Of a stretch of DNA of 64,000 nt, positions 25,005 through 33,600 are shown in pieces (position 1 is the stretch's first letter; each line of letters starts with the position of its first letter). Under the pieces are notes generated by a model that was not told the origin of the DNA, searched no databases, and was given only the letters and a program-made list of their open reading frames with translations. Location of the stretch: positions 62,001 to 126,000 of the forward strand of contig NZ_QYRT01000004.1 of the NCBI RefSeq assembly GCF_004923255.1, given 5' to 3'. The DNA is from Subtercola vilae. Its GTDB lineage: Bacteria > Actinomycetota > Actinomycetes > Actinomycetales > Microbacteriaceae. A program made the position numbers and the translations under genes.

Positions 25005-25067
25005 TTTGATTAACCGCTTGATCAGAGAATATACGCGTCAATCCTCTTGGTCAAGCGGTTAATCAAA
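25005..25067 (-). promoter_or_regulatory. Fructan operon promoter bracketed by two inverted LacI-type operators
   Basis: TTTGATTAACCGCTTGA at 25005-25021 and its exact reverse complement at 25051-25067 form a 17-bp inverted repeat. Each arm holds a LacI-like site (TTAACCGCTTGA, central CG), and the centres are 41 bp apart, close to four helical turns. On the minus strand, -35 TTGACC (25049-25054) and -10 TATTCT (25026-25031) are separated by 17 bp, between the operators. Confidence 0.75.
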
Positions 25068-25079
25068 TAGAACCTGTCG

Positions 25080-25652
25080 TCAGAGACTCAGGCTCTCAAC
25101 CAGGAGCCCGAGTCGGCCGTCTTCGGCACCGTGCCGAAGACGACCGCCGCGCTGCAACGAAACGAGACCATGAAGGGCCGCCCAGAACACCTCTGTCAGA
25201 GTGTCGACGTCTCTGCCCTGGGCCACCGAGGCGATGCCCGCGCGCAACTCAGCAAAGGCCGCCGTCAACGCGGCAGGCGTTTCTGAGTCACCGAACGGTA
25301 GCCGAGTACTTCTGGTGAACATCGCCTCGTACAGTGCCGGATGCTCGTCGGCAAAGTCGAGATACGCCTGGGCAACCGCGCGTACGTCGTCGAGACCTGC
25401 CACCCCCCGAGCCTCTCGCAACGCGTCACTCAGCTCGGTGAAACTCTGCAACGCGACAGCCTCGTACAGGTCATCGAGTGACGCGAAATGCTTGTAGATC
25501 ACCGGCTGGCTGTATTCGATCTCGGCAGAGAGCCGGCGGGTCGTCACCGCATCCCAGCCTTCGCTCTCGGCCACTCTGCGGGCGGCGGAGGTGATGAGCT
25601 GGCGTTGCGCCAGACGTTCTCGGAGTCTTCGATCAGCGGTAGTCACTCTCAA
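25080..25652 (-). CDS. TetR family transcriptional regulator
   Basis: This 190-residue regulator has the TetR headpiece (ITSAARRVAESEGWDAVTTRRLSAEIEYSQPVIYKHFASLDDLYEAV), where the second helix pair and YKHF are diagnostic. The C-terminal ligand domain looks like the WHG type (FWAALHGLVSLQRGGR). It is divergent from the DUF1772 operon, with three WTAGCAWCGCTAR sites between them, so it probably represses that operon and itself. The ligand is unknown. Confidence 0.92.
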   Translation of the reverse strand: MRVTTADRRLRERLAQRQLITSAARRVAESEGWDAVTTRRLSAEIEYSQPVIYKHFASLDDLYEAVALQSFTELSDALREARGVAGLDDVRAVAQAYLDFADEHPALYEAMFTRSTRLPFGDSETPAALTAAFAELRAGIASVAQGRDVDTLTEVFWAALHGLVSLQRGGRLRHGAEDGRLGLLVESLSL

Positions 25653-25655
25653 ACC

Positions 25656-25733
25656 ATAGCATCGCTAGTTGTTATAGCAACGCTTTGACAAATGGATCGA
25701 GCGGCATTATCGTTGTGGCATTAGCATCGCTAA
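25656..25733. promoter_or_regulatory. Three TetR-type operator sites
   Basis: TTAGCATCGCTAA at 25721-25733 is an inverted repeat (TTAGC/GCTAA around 3 bases). Near copies ATAGCATCGCTAG (25656-25668) and ATAGCAACGCTTT (25674-25686) lie nearer the TetR start, 18 bp apart. Together they span the divergent promoter region. Confidence 0.65.
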
Positions 25734-25752
25734 CCCAGATGGAGGATCTCCT

Positions 25753-25818
25753 ATGCACGTCAAACCAATCGACCCAGCGACCTCGTCAGCACTCATGCGT
25801 GCGGAGGTGACGTTGTGA
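25753..25818 (+). CDS. 21-codon leader peptide coupled to the DUF1772 gene
   Basis: An ATG at 25753 lies 7 bases after a perfect GGAGG (25741-25745) and opens a 21-codon frame. It starts MHVKPIDPATSS and ends with a TGA at 25816-25818. The stop overlaps the GTG start of the next gene (25815), and a second GGAGG at 25803-25807 inside the leader serves that gene. The two signals and exact overlap suggest a translated, coupled leader rather than chance. It has no recognisable homology and no attenuator-like codon run. Confidence 0.55.
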   Translation: MHVKPIDPATSSALMRAEVTL

Positions 25819-26285
25819 ACGCCCTCGTGAACAGTGCGCTGATTGTGGCACTTCTCGGAACCGCCCTCGTGTTCGGCACCGATGCCTTCTCCGCGCTCGT
25901 GTTGCAGCCCGCGCTGAAACGGGTCGATGACCCGACGCTGACCTCGACGATGGGCAACGTGCATCGGTACGGCGACAAGCGAATGCCTGTACCCGGTGTC
26001 ATCGGTTTGATCGCCTCGGCGGCCGCGGCGGTCTTACTTCTCCTCTCTGGCACCCTCGGTGGGGCGATCGCCGCCGGGCTCGCGACGCTCATCTGGGTCA
26101 CCTGGCTTGTGCTCTACGTGCGTATCAGCGCGCCGATCAACCGCGTTCTCACCGCCGCTGCCGACAGCCACGAGACACCGGCCAACGCCCGGGCGCTGCA
26201 GCGCGACTGGGACAAGATCATCTGGCTCCGCGCAGCCCTGCTCGGTCTGGCCGTTCTTGCCCTCGCCCTCGCCCTCATCGTCTGA
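25815..26285 (+). CDS. DUF1772 (anthrone oxygenase-like) membrane protein
   Basis: This 156-residue protein has four predicted transmembrane helices and matches the DUF1772 pattern, with a first helix (VALLGTALVFGTDAFSALV), the conserved RYGDKRMPVPGV loop and a charged AADSHETPANARALQRDWDK loop before the last helix. Relatives include fungal anthrone oxygenases, but bacterial members are mostly uncharacterised. The GTG start has its own GGAGG and overlaps the 21-codon leader. It precedes the DUF4267 gene by 48 bases, probably in one TetR-controlled operon. Confidence 0.8.
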   Translation: MNALVNSALIVALLGTALVFGTDAFSALVLQPALKRVDDPTLTSTMGNVHRYGDKRMPVPGVIGLIASAAAAVLLLLSGTLGGAIAAGLATLIWVTWLVLYVRISAPINRVLTAAADSHETPANARALQRDWDKIIWLRAALLGLAVLALALALIV

Positions 26286-26333
26286 CCCCAACAGCACCAG
26301 CTTCCCGCTCAGCCACTCACCAGAAAGAAGATC

Positions 26334-26705
26334 ATGATCCTCATCATCGGCAACATTCTTGCCCTCCTCATCAGCGTCGCGCTCGGCGCGATCGGGGTGC
26401 GTTTCCTCCTGAACCCCCGCGTCGCCGCTGAGGGCTACGGCGTACCGGCCGGGTCTGACGGCGGCTCGGCATATCTCAGCGCCAAAGGCGCCAGAGACAT
26501 CAGCGTCGCACTTCTCGGTGTCGTGCTGGTCTGCTTCGGCGGGGCACACGCGACGGGGTTGTTCATGCTCGTCATGGCTCTCATTCCCCTCGCCGACGCC
26601 GTGATCGTCACCAGAAACGGTGGCAGAAGATCCATCGTTCTCGGAGTCCACTTCTCGACTGCCGTGCTGGTTCTCATTGATTCAGTCCTGTTGCTGTTGA
26701 GCTGA
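26334..26705 (+). CDS. DUF4267 family membrane protein
   Basis: This 123-residue protein has about four transmembrane segments. The central part GYGVPAGSDGGSAYLSAKGARDISVALLGVVLV fits DUF4267, where the YL..KG.RDI motif is the conserved core. The ATG at 26334 follows AGAAAGAAGATC. DUF4267 and DUF1772 genes often sit together under TetR control, as here. The function is unknown. Confidence 0.78.
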   Translation: MILIIGNILALLISVALGAIGVRFLLNPRVAAEGYGVPAGSDGGSAYLSAKGARDISVALLGVVLVCFGGAHATGLFMLVMALIPLADAVIVTRNGGRRSIVLGVHFSTAVLVLIDSVLLLLS

Positions 26706-26754
26706 CGACTGTGCTGACCGGGTTCCGTCTCTCTGTCGCCGCCGGGGCTTCACC

Positions 26755-28221
26755 TCACGAGACGTCGGAATCTTCGCTGCACGGGAGGCTGACGGTGAAC
26801 ACCGTGCGCGACGGTGTCGATGCCACGGTGAGCGACCCCCCGGCCCCGGCTGCGATCTCGAACGCAATCGCCAGCCCCAACCCCGCGCCGCCAGTGTCTC
26901 TCGAACGAGATTCGTCGAGCCGAACGAACGGTTCGAAAATTCGTGCCAGATCGTCGTTCGGGATGGGTGCGCCATCGTTCGCGATGTGAATGCGCGCCAT
27001 GGAGGCGTCGACATCGACTGTCAGCTCACTGTCGACAACGGTGCGGGCGTGACGAGTCGCATTGTCGAGAAGATTGACGAGAACCCGGCGCAACTGCCGC
27101 GGTGGGAGCCTCACCAGAACGGCCCCGGTCAACGCTGGTTCCAGCATCCGGATACCGACGCCGGGAGATCGGGCCTCGACTTCACTGAGGGCGTCGCGGA
27201 GAACGGCCCGAACATCGCAACGCCCTTCGGTTTGCGCCGGTTCTGCACTGCTCGCTGCCGCGAGCTCGAGCAGGTCTCGGGCGAGGCCCTCCAGCCGTCG
27301 GGCTTCGCCGTGAACGTGCGACAGTGTGGATTCTGCCGACACGAGACCGGGGTGGGCCTCAGCAATCTCGAGGGCGGTGATGAGAGACGTGATGGGGCTG
27401 CGCAGCTCGTGAGCGGCATCGGCAGTGAAGCGCTTCTGGCGCAGCGCCGCCTCATCGATTCTGCTGAACAGCGCATTGAGGGTCGCCGCGAGCGCGCTCA
27501 GTTCGTCGTCGGAGTCGGGCACACTCAGCCGCGCTCCGTCAGGCGCTCCCGCGATCGCGTCTGCCGCCCGCCTCATCTGATCGACCGGCCGCAGAGACCG
27601 TTTCGCGGTGATCGCGGCAGTACCGGCCAGGAGTACGACTGCGAGAACCACACCCGCCCAGAGGTAGGGATCGATGGTCGCGACGGCCCGGTCTGCGGCG
27701 GTCGTTGTCACGAACACATACGCGCGATACGCCGTCATATCCACGTCAGCGACCGAGCCGCCGGGAATGTCTCCTCCGGGCTCAACGAGAATGCTCGAGG
27801 CGCGAAGCGTGCTGCTCACCGCGGTCAGGGTCTGACCCGACAACGGCCCTGAGGCGATCGTGGCCGTGAAGACTTCTCCGCCGATCTGTGACGCATCTTC
27901 GGGCGGGGGCGGCACGACCGGGCGGTCGCTCTCAGCGTTGACGAATTCTGGCGACGACGAGATCAGCGCCCCATCGGTGCGAACGAGTTCGTACGGCAAC
28001 GACCCGAATTCGCCGAACAGGCGCACATTCTGGCGTGTCGCATCGATGATCTGCGAGGCCTGAACCCCAGCCAATTGCTGCGTCGCGGTCATCTGGGCCG
28101 AGTGCAGGGCCGCACGCACGAGCAGCGCTCCGCTCACCAGCAGTACCGATGCCAGCATCCCGGCGATCAGTGCAATACGAACCACAATCGTGACCCGGGC
28201 GGGCACACGCACGACTCTCAC
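26755..28221 (-). CDS. Sensor histidine kinase, OmpR-partner type
   Basis: This 488-residue kinase has an N-terminal helix (about 12-32), an extracytoplasmic region of about 140 residues, a second helix near 187-205, a HAMP region (SLRPVDQMRRAADAIAG), a dimerisation domain with phospho-acceptor His in FTADAAHELRSPI, and a HATPase domain with VNLLDNATRHA, DDLARIFEPFVR and GGAGLGLAI. Its start overlaps the response regulator stop by 4 bases. The signal is not identifiable. Confidence 0.93.
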   Translation of the reverse strand: MRVVRVPARVTIVVRIALIAGMLASVLLVSGALLVRAALHSAQMTATQQLAGVQASQIIDATRQNVRLFGEFGSLPYELVRTDGALISSSPEFVNAESDRPVVPPPPEDASQIGGEVFTATIASGPLSGQTLTAVSSTLRASSILVEPGGDIPGGSVADVDMTAYRAYVFVTTTAADRAVATIDPYLWAGVVLAVVLLAGTAAITAKRSLRPVDQMRRAADAIAGAPDGARLSVPDSDDELSALAATLNALFSRIDEAALRQKRFTADAAHELRSPITSLITALEIAEAHPGLVSAESTLSHVHGEARRLEGLARDLLELAAASSAEPAQTEGRCDVRAVLRDALSEVEARSPGVGIRMLEPALTGAVLVRLPPRQLRRVLVNLLDNATRHARTVVDSELTVDVDASMARIHIANDGAPIPNDDLARIFEPFVRLDESRSRDTGGAGLGLAIAFEIAAGAGGSLTVASTPSRTVFTVSLPCSEDSDVS

Positions 28222-28922
28222 GTGTGCACCTCCGCCCGACTATCGGGCGTGGGTCGATCGTCGACGAGGCGGTAACCGGCACCGCGCACAGTTTCGAGGG
28301 AGCGCCGCCCGAAGGGCACGTCGATCTTGCGGCGCAAGACGCTGACCCGCGCCTCGACGAGGTTCACATCATCGGCTTCGTTCGGCCACACTTCGACGAG
28401 CAGAGTTTCTTTTGAGACGACGGTACCTGCGGCCCGCGCAAGTGTCTCAAGGATGTTCCATTCGCGGCCGCTGAGCTCGATGAGCGTAGCCCCACGCTGA
28501 ACACGGCGACGGGCGGCATCAATCACGAGATCGCCGATGGTGACCACACTGTCAGAGATCGAGGTGGGGCGACGAAGCAGCGACCGGATGCGCGCCACCA
28601 GCACCGGGTAGCTGAACGGTTTTCGAAGGTAGTCATCTGCCCCGCTTTCGAGAGCTTCAACCTCGTCGAACTCGCCGTTCTTGGCGGTGAGCACGATCAC
28701 CGGCGTCATGACTCCGTCGGCGCGCAACCGGGCACACACGGCGAACCCACTCAGGTGGGGCAGCATCAGGTCGAGAACAATCGCAGAATAGGCCCCGGTC
28801 GCCGCCATCAGGTATCCCGTGCGACCGTCGTAGACGGTATCGACCACGAAACCTTCAGCGGTGAGCCCGGTGGCCAGAACTCGGGCGAACGCTCGCTCAT
28901 CGTCGACGACCAAGATGCGCAT
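28218..28922 (-). CDS. Response regulator, OmpR/PhoB family
   Basis: This 234-residue regulator has a receiver domain (acidic pair at 8-9, phospho-acceptor Asp in IVLDLMLPHLSG near 51, Lys in YLRKPFSYP near 101) and a winged-helix output domain at about 130-225 (LSGREWNILETLARAAGTVVSKETLLVEVW). It is transcribed first and overlaps its kinase gene. It is divergent from the DUF2079 gene at 29016, and an inverted repeat between them may be its target. Confidence 0.93.
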   Translation of the reverse strand: MRILVVDDERAFARVLATGLTAEGFVVDTVYDGRTGYLMAATGAYSAIVLDLMLPHLSGFAVCARLRADGVMTPVIVLTAKNGEFDEVEALESGADDYLRKPFSYPVLVARIRSLLRRPTSISDSVVTIGDLVIDAARRRVQRGATLIELSGREWNILETLARAAGTVVSKETLLVEVWPNEADDVNLVEARVSVLRRKIDVPFGRRSLETVRGAGYRLVDDRPTPDSRAEVHT

Positions 28923-28955
28923 GGCCCCAGTCTCGCACCCCCGCTCCGCGGGAAT

Positions 28956-28971
28956 CTGACGAAAACGTCAG
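28956..28971. promoter_or_regulatory. Inverted repeat between response regulator and DUF2079 genes
   Basis: CTGACG and CGTCAG flank AAAA, a perfect 6-bp inverted repeat with a 4-base spacer. It lies 33 bases from the regulator start and 44 bases from the DUF2079 start. OmpR-type regulators more often bind direct repeats, so the assignment is weak. Confidence 0.35.
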
Positions 28972-29015
28972 GGTACATCAGGAGGCGGTCAGCCGCCGGC
29001 TCGCACCATCAGTGC

Positions 29016-30473
29016 ATGGCTCACCACACACTGCTTGCCGATCGGCCCGAACACCACACCGGTCACCCTCTGGCGCATCGGGGGCGTGTGGTGCACTCGT
29101 TCGGTGGCGCCCACCGTCTGGGCTGGGGCAGCGCACTGGTGCTCGCCGCGATCTTCGCCACACTGGCACTGCAGCGACACGCGCAGTTGCTGACCACAGG
29201 GTATGACCTCGGAATCTTCGATCAAGGGGTACGTGCCTACTCTGAAGGAAAGCTGCCCTCGTCGCTGCTGAAGGGCATCGACTATTCGTTGCTGGGCGAC
29301 CATTTCTCCCCGATCCTGGCCACACTAGCGCCCCTCTACCTCGTCTTCAACGGCCCGCAGGTGCTGCTGGTCGCCCAAGCCGTTCTCATCGCCGTCGGGG
29401 TCGTACCGCTCACCATCTGGGCCGCCCGCAGCCTGGGCCCGAAAACGGCGATAGTCGTCGCGATCAGCTACGGGCTCGCAGGCGGCCTCGCCCATGCCGT
29501 CGCGTTCGACTTTCACGAAATCGCTTGTGCCGTACCCCTCCTTTCGTTCTCCCTCACTGCGCTCGGCAATCGACGCCTCAGGGCTGCCGCACTGTGGGCC
29601 GCGCCATTGGTTCTTGTCAAAGAAGACCTCGGGCTGACCGTGGCGGCGATCGGTGCACTCATCGCCGTGCTCGCCGGCCGTTCCAATCGGCCCGTTCGAC
29701 GCCTGGGCATTGCGACGGTCATGTTCGGTCTCGCTGCCACTGTCATCGAGAGCTACGCCCTGATTCCGCTCTTCAACCCCGGCGGTCAGAACAGCTACAC
29801 GGGCCAGATCGGGCTCGACGGCGCGATGTACCAGCTGATGACTCTGATGTTCAACAACCTCAAGGTCGAGACGGTCATTCTGTTGCTGTTGCCCACCGCG
29901 TTCATCGCGCTCCGCTCGCCGATCGTGCTTTTGGTCATCCCGACTCTGGCGTGGCGGTTTCTCTCTGACAACCCCGGCTATTGGGGCAACGCGTTTCACT
30001 ACGATGCGGTGCTCGTGCCCATTGTGAGCGCTGCCTTCGTCGACGCGCTCGTGCGGCTCAGGCGCAGAGGAGGGGGTTCTGCCAGACACCGACTCGTTCT
30101 GCTGGTGAGCCTGGTGACCACGACGGCACTGCTCACGGCGTCTCCGCTCGCGCAGCTGTTCTCCCCCGCCCTGTGGCAGCCGAGTGAGCACGTGACCGCG
30201 GCTCGGAGCGTCTTGGCGAAAATCCCCGACGGAGCCAGCGTCGCGGCGTCGAACTCCCTCGCTGCACAACTCACCGGCAGAGCAGAGGTCAGTCTCTTCG
30301 GTATCCTTCCGATCGAGACCAACAGGCCCGAATTCATCGTCGCCGATACATCCATCCCCCACCAGTTTCCGCTCGACGCAGGCGCGCTCGCCCGCCTCGT
30401 GGACTCAGCGGAGGGTTCTGGTTACCGCATGGTCGATGCCGCTGACGGGGTGGTACTTCTCGCTCGGCAGTGA
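29016..30473 (+). CDS. DUF2079 family polytopic membrane protein
   Basis: This 485-residue protein has about nine or ten hydrophobic segments. The conserved early motif TTGYDLGIFDQGVRAYSEGKLP and later GDHFSPILA and AFHYDAVLVPI are typical of DUF2079, a family related to GT-C-type glycosyltransferases. The final 80 residues form a soluble outer part. The frame is open to 28755, but the ATG at 29016 lies just upstream of the first hydrophobic segment and avoids overlap with the divergent regulator. Enzyme activity is unproven. Confidence 0.85.
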   Translation: MAHHTLLADRPEHHTGHPLAHRGRVVHSFGGAHRLGWGSALVLAAIFATLALQRHAQLLTTGYDLGIFDQGVRAYSEGKLPSSLLKGIDYSLLGDHFSPILATLAPLYLVFNGPQVLLVAQAVLIAVGVVPLTIWAARSLGPKTAIVVAISYGLAGGLAHAVAFDFHEIACAVPLLSFSLTALGNRRLRAAALWAAPLVLVKEDLGLTVAAIGALIAVLAGRSNRPVRRLGIATVMFGLAATVIESYALIPLFNPGGQNSYTGQIGLDGAMYQLMTLMFNNLKVETVILLLLPTAFIALRSPIVLLVIPTLAWRFLSDNPGYWGNAFHYDAVLVPIVSAAFVDALVRLRRRGGGSARHRLVLLVSLVTTTALLTASPLAQLFSPALWQPSEHVTAARSVLAKIPDGASVAASNSLAAQLTGRAEVSLFGILPIETNRPEFIVADTSIPHQFPLDAGALARLVDSAEGSGYRMVDAADGVVLLARQ

Positions 30474-30561
30474 CCTGGCTGCTCAGACCATCTCGCGGTG
30501 TTCCGTTGCCATCGGAGGGCGGCGCGTTTCAGTTGCGCGGACTCTCCGCCATCGTAAAAAG

Positions 30562-30589
30562 TTGCGTATTCTGAAACGATTCATATAGT
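30562..30589 (+). promoter_or_regulatory. Promoter of the GH78-like gene with a LacI-type operator in its spacer
   Basis: A -35 box TTGCGT (30562-30567) and -10 box TATAGT (30584-30589) are 16 bp apart. TGAAACGATTCA at 30572-30583 fills the end of the spacer and matches the LacI operator pattern TGAANCGNTTCA. Binding there would block RNA polymerase. No LacI gene adjoins it. Confidence 0.62.
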
Positions 30590-30637
30590 CTTCGAAGGCT
30601 CTCCTCAGGCGCTGCCTGTCGAACCAAAGGACTCTCA

Positions 30638-33600
30638 ATGTCGATTGATCCATCTTTCCGACCGCGCGCACGCCGTGCCGCTGTCATCGCCGTCGCCGCA
30701 GCGACAGCGATCGGCAGTCTCGCTCTCGCCGGGGGTTCTGCTTCGGCAGTCGTCAGAAACAACGCAACTACTCCGGGGTGGCCTGTATCAGCCGACTGGC
30801 AGAAATACGTGCAATCACCGACGTCGAGCGACGTGCGACCGGTCTCGGTTGTGCGCACCTCGGGCGATGTGACGAACGCCGGAGCTCTGCTCGACCCGAG
30901 CTCTGGGCAGTCGACGACTCTGACGGCCACACCGCAGACCATCCAGTCCAGCCCGGTCAGCATCGACGTCGCCACACAGGCCCGGTACCTCAGGCTCGAT
31001 GTCACAAAACTGGGGCTCCCGGCATCGAACGACACGGGGGGTCACTACACGCAGCTCGCCGAGGTGCAGGTCTTCGGCGCGGATGGCTCCGTCGATCTCG
31101 CCCAAAACAAGCCGGTGACGGCCAACGATTCGCTCGAGAACTTCGGCTGGGGCTCGAAATATCTGACCGACGGCGTCACCGACACTCAGAGTGGTGTCGC
31201 GCGCGGCTGGACCACGAACATCCATACCGATGCCGACCTGGGCAGTAACTCGGTGTGGGCGACAATCGACCTCGGCTCCGTCACAGATATCAGCACAGTT
31301 GTGCTCTGGCCACGCACCGACACACTGTCGACCGACGGGCAGACGGCGTCGTTCCCGGTCGACTACACGATCAAGACCAGCTCGACCGACGCGAGCGATT
31401 CGAGCTTCGCGACCCAGAAGACCGTCACCGATCAGGCTGATCCGCCGGCGCCTGTCATGAAGGGCGCCGCAAGCATCGTGCTCGACTATGGGCACGACGT
31501 CGGAGGGTTACCGATCTTCGATGTGAGCGCGTCAGAGGGCGACCCCACCCTGCAAGCCGGGTACAGCGAAACGCTGGCCCAGATCGGCCCGGAGGGAGAC
31601 GGAGTCTCACCCTGGGCCAGCGGGGACAGCAAGCGTTTTGATACGTATCACGTCACCGGGCCAGGGCGAATCACCAACCCCGACATTCAAGGTGGCGAAC
31701 GGTACGAGCAGATCACGCTGACGACCCCGGGCTCTCTCACGCTCACCGGTGCGGGCATCCAGTTCACCCCACCGAGGATCACCGCCGATACCCTCACCGG
31801 CAACTTCGAGTCGAGTTCGGATGCACTCAACAAGTTTTGGTACAACGGCGTCTACACGGCTCAGCTCAACCAGGTGCCGGCCAACAGTATTGGTCAGCAC
31901 TGGACGACCAGCGCTGAGGGGCTCGATGTTCCCGGAACGAGTGCGGGCGTCGGGCTGCTTACCGCGGGCTCCGGCTGGACTGACTACACCGCCTCGTTCA
32001 GCGCGAAGATCGTTACAACGCAGGCTGGTTGGATGGTGCGTGGTCACGCCGCTCAAAAGGGCGGCTATCTGATGATTCTCGGCTCGGCCGGAAACACGAA
32101 TGTTCTACAGGAGGTGTACCAGGGCGCCGACGGCGGTTACCAGACGATCGCCACTGTGCCACTGCCCATGACGATACAACTCGGGTCCTGGTACGACATC
32201 ACCGAAGTCGTCAGTGGGTCGACCGTGACCACCTCCATCAACGGCACAGAAGTGGCCTCGTTCGATTCGTCGACCTTCGGCGCCGGTAGACCGGCTTTCT
32301 CTGCAGGTTCAGTGGGCTTTCGCCAATTCAGTGGTGAAGAGGGCATGTTCAAGAACCTCACGGTCACGGGCCCTGGCGGCGACCTGTATTCGAACACGCT
32401 GACCGACTCATCTGCGGTTGCCGACTTCGACGTACCAGGAAACAATGCCGTGCCTCTGATTCTCGACGGCGCCAAGCGAGACCGGGCGGTGTGGTCTGGC
32501 GACCTCGCAGTCGAGGGGCCGACCCTCTACTACTCGTCAGATTCGGCCGACTACATACGCGGCTCGCTGGAACTATTGGGCAGCTGGGCGGGCAGCAACG
32601 GCTACATGCCGGGAAGCATGCCGCCCCAGACGCCGCTCAACACCGAACCACCGTCGAGCACTCGTGGCGGATATTCGGCGAACTACTCGATGTATTTCGT
32701 TCGCGCACTCGCCGACTACTACCAGTACACCGGTGACACGGCGTTCGTTCAGAAGGAATGGCCGTTGGTCGTCAACGAGCTGGCCTGGAACGCCTCACAA
32801 ATGGGCCCGAACGGACTTTTCGTCACCGATAGCTCAACCGGAGCCGACTGGGACTATTACGACGGTTCGAAGACCGGAGAGGTGACTGCGTTCAACGCGT
32901 TGTACTACAAGATCTTGACCGACGGCGCGACGCTGGCTGCCGCGGTGGGCCAACCCGCCCAGGGTCAGACCTACTCCAACCAGGCTGTTGCTCTCAAAGA
33001 CGCCATCAACTCGAAGCTGTTCAACAGCCAGACGGGTGTCTACAACCTCAGCAGCTCGGTCACGAACGTCGTTGCGCAAGACGCGAACGTGCTGGCGATC
33101 GATTTCGGTATCGCTCCGGCTGACAAGGTGCAGGGCATCCTCGACTCCATCAAGTCGAGCCTCTGGACCCCGGCTGGAACGCTGCCCTTCTCGAGCGGCT
33201 ATCAAGAGACAATCAGTCCGTTCGTTTCTGGGTTCGAGTTGAACGCACGATTCGGCTCGGGCAACACCTCTGATGCTCTGCAATTGCTCTCGAATGAGTG
33301 GGGCCCGATGATTGCACCCGGCGACCTCTATACGGGTACCTTCTGGGAGAACCTGAACACGTCGGGCACGCAGGCGGCGCCGAACACGAACATGGCGCAC
33401 GGATGGTCGACCATGCCGGTCTCTGCGCTCTCGAAGTACGTGCTGGGCATCCAGCCGGTGTCAGCCGGCTACGCGACCTGGCTCGTTCAGCCGCACACCG
33501 GCGACCTCGCTTGGACAAAGGGCCAGGCCCCCACGCCGCACGGCCCGGTTGTCGTGAACTGGAGCCATGGCACCGGTTCAGACTTCGCGATGCACGTCGA

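Noticed and set aside
29325-30362. 345-codon minus-strand frame rich in charged residues
   Set aside because: It lies opposite the DUF2079 membrane gene and has no recognisable motif; such antisense frames are common in this base composition.
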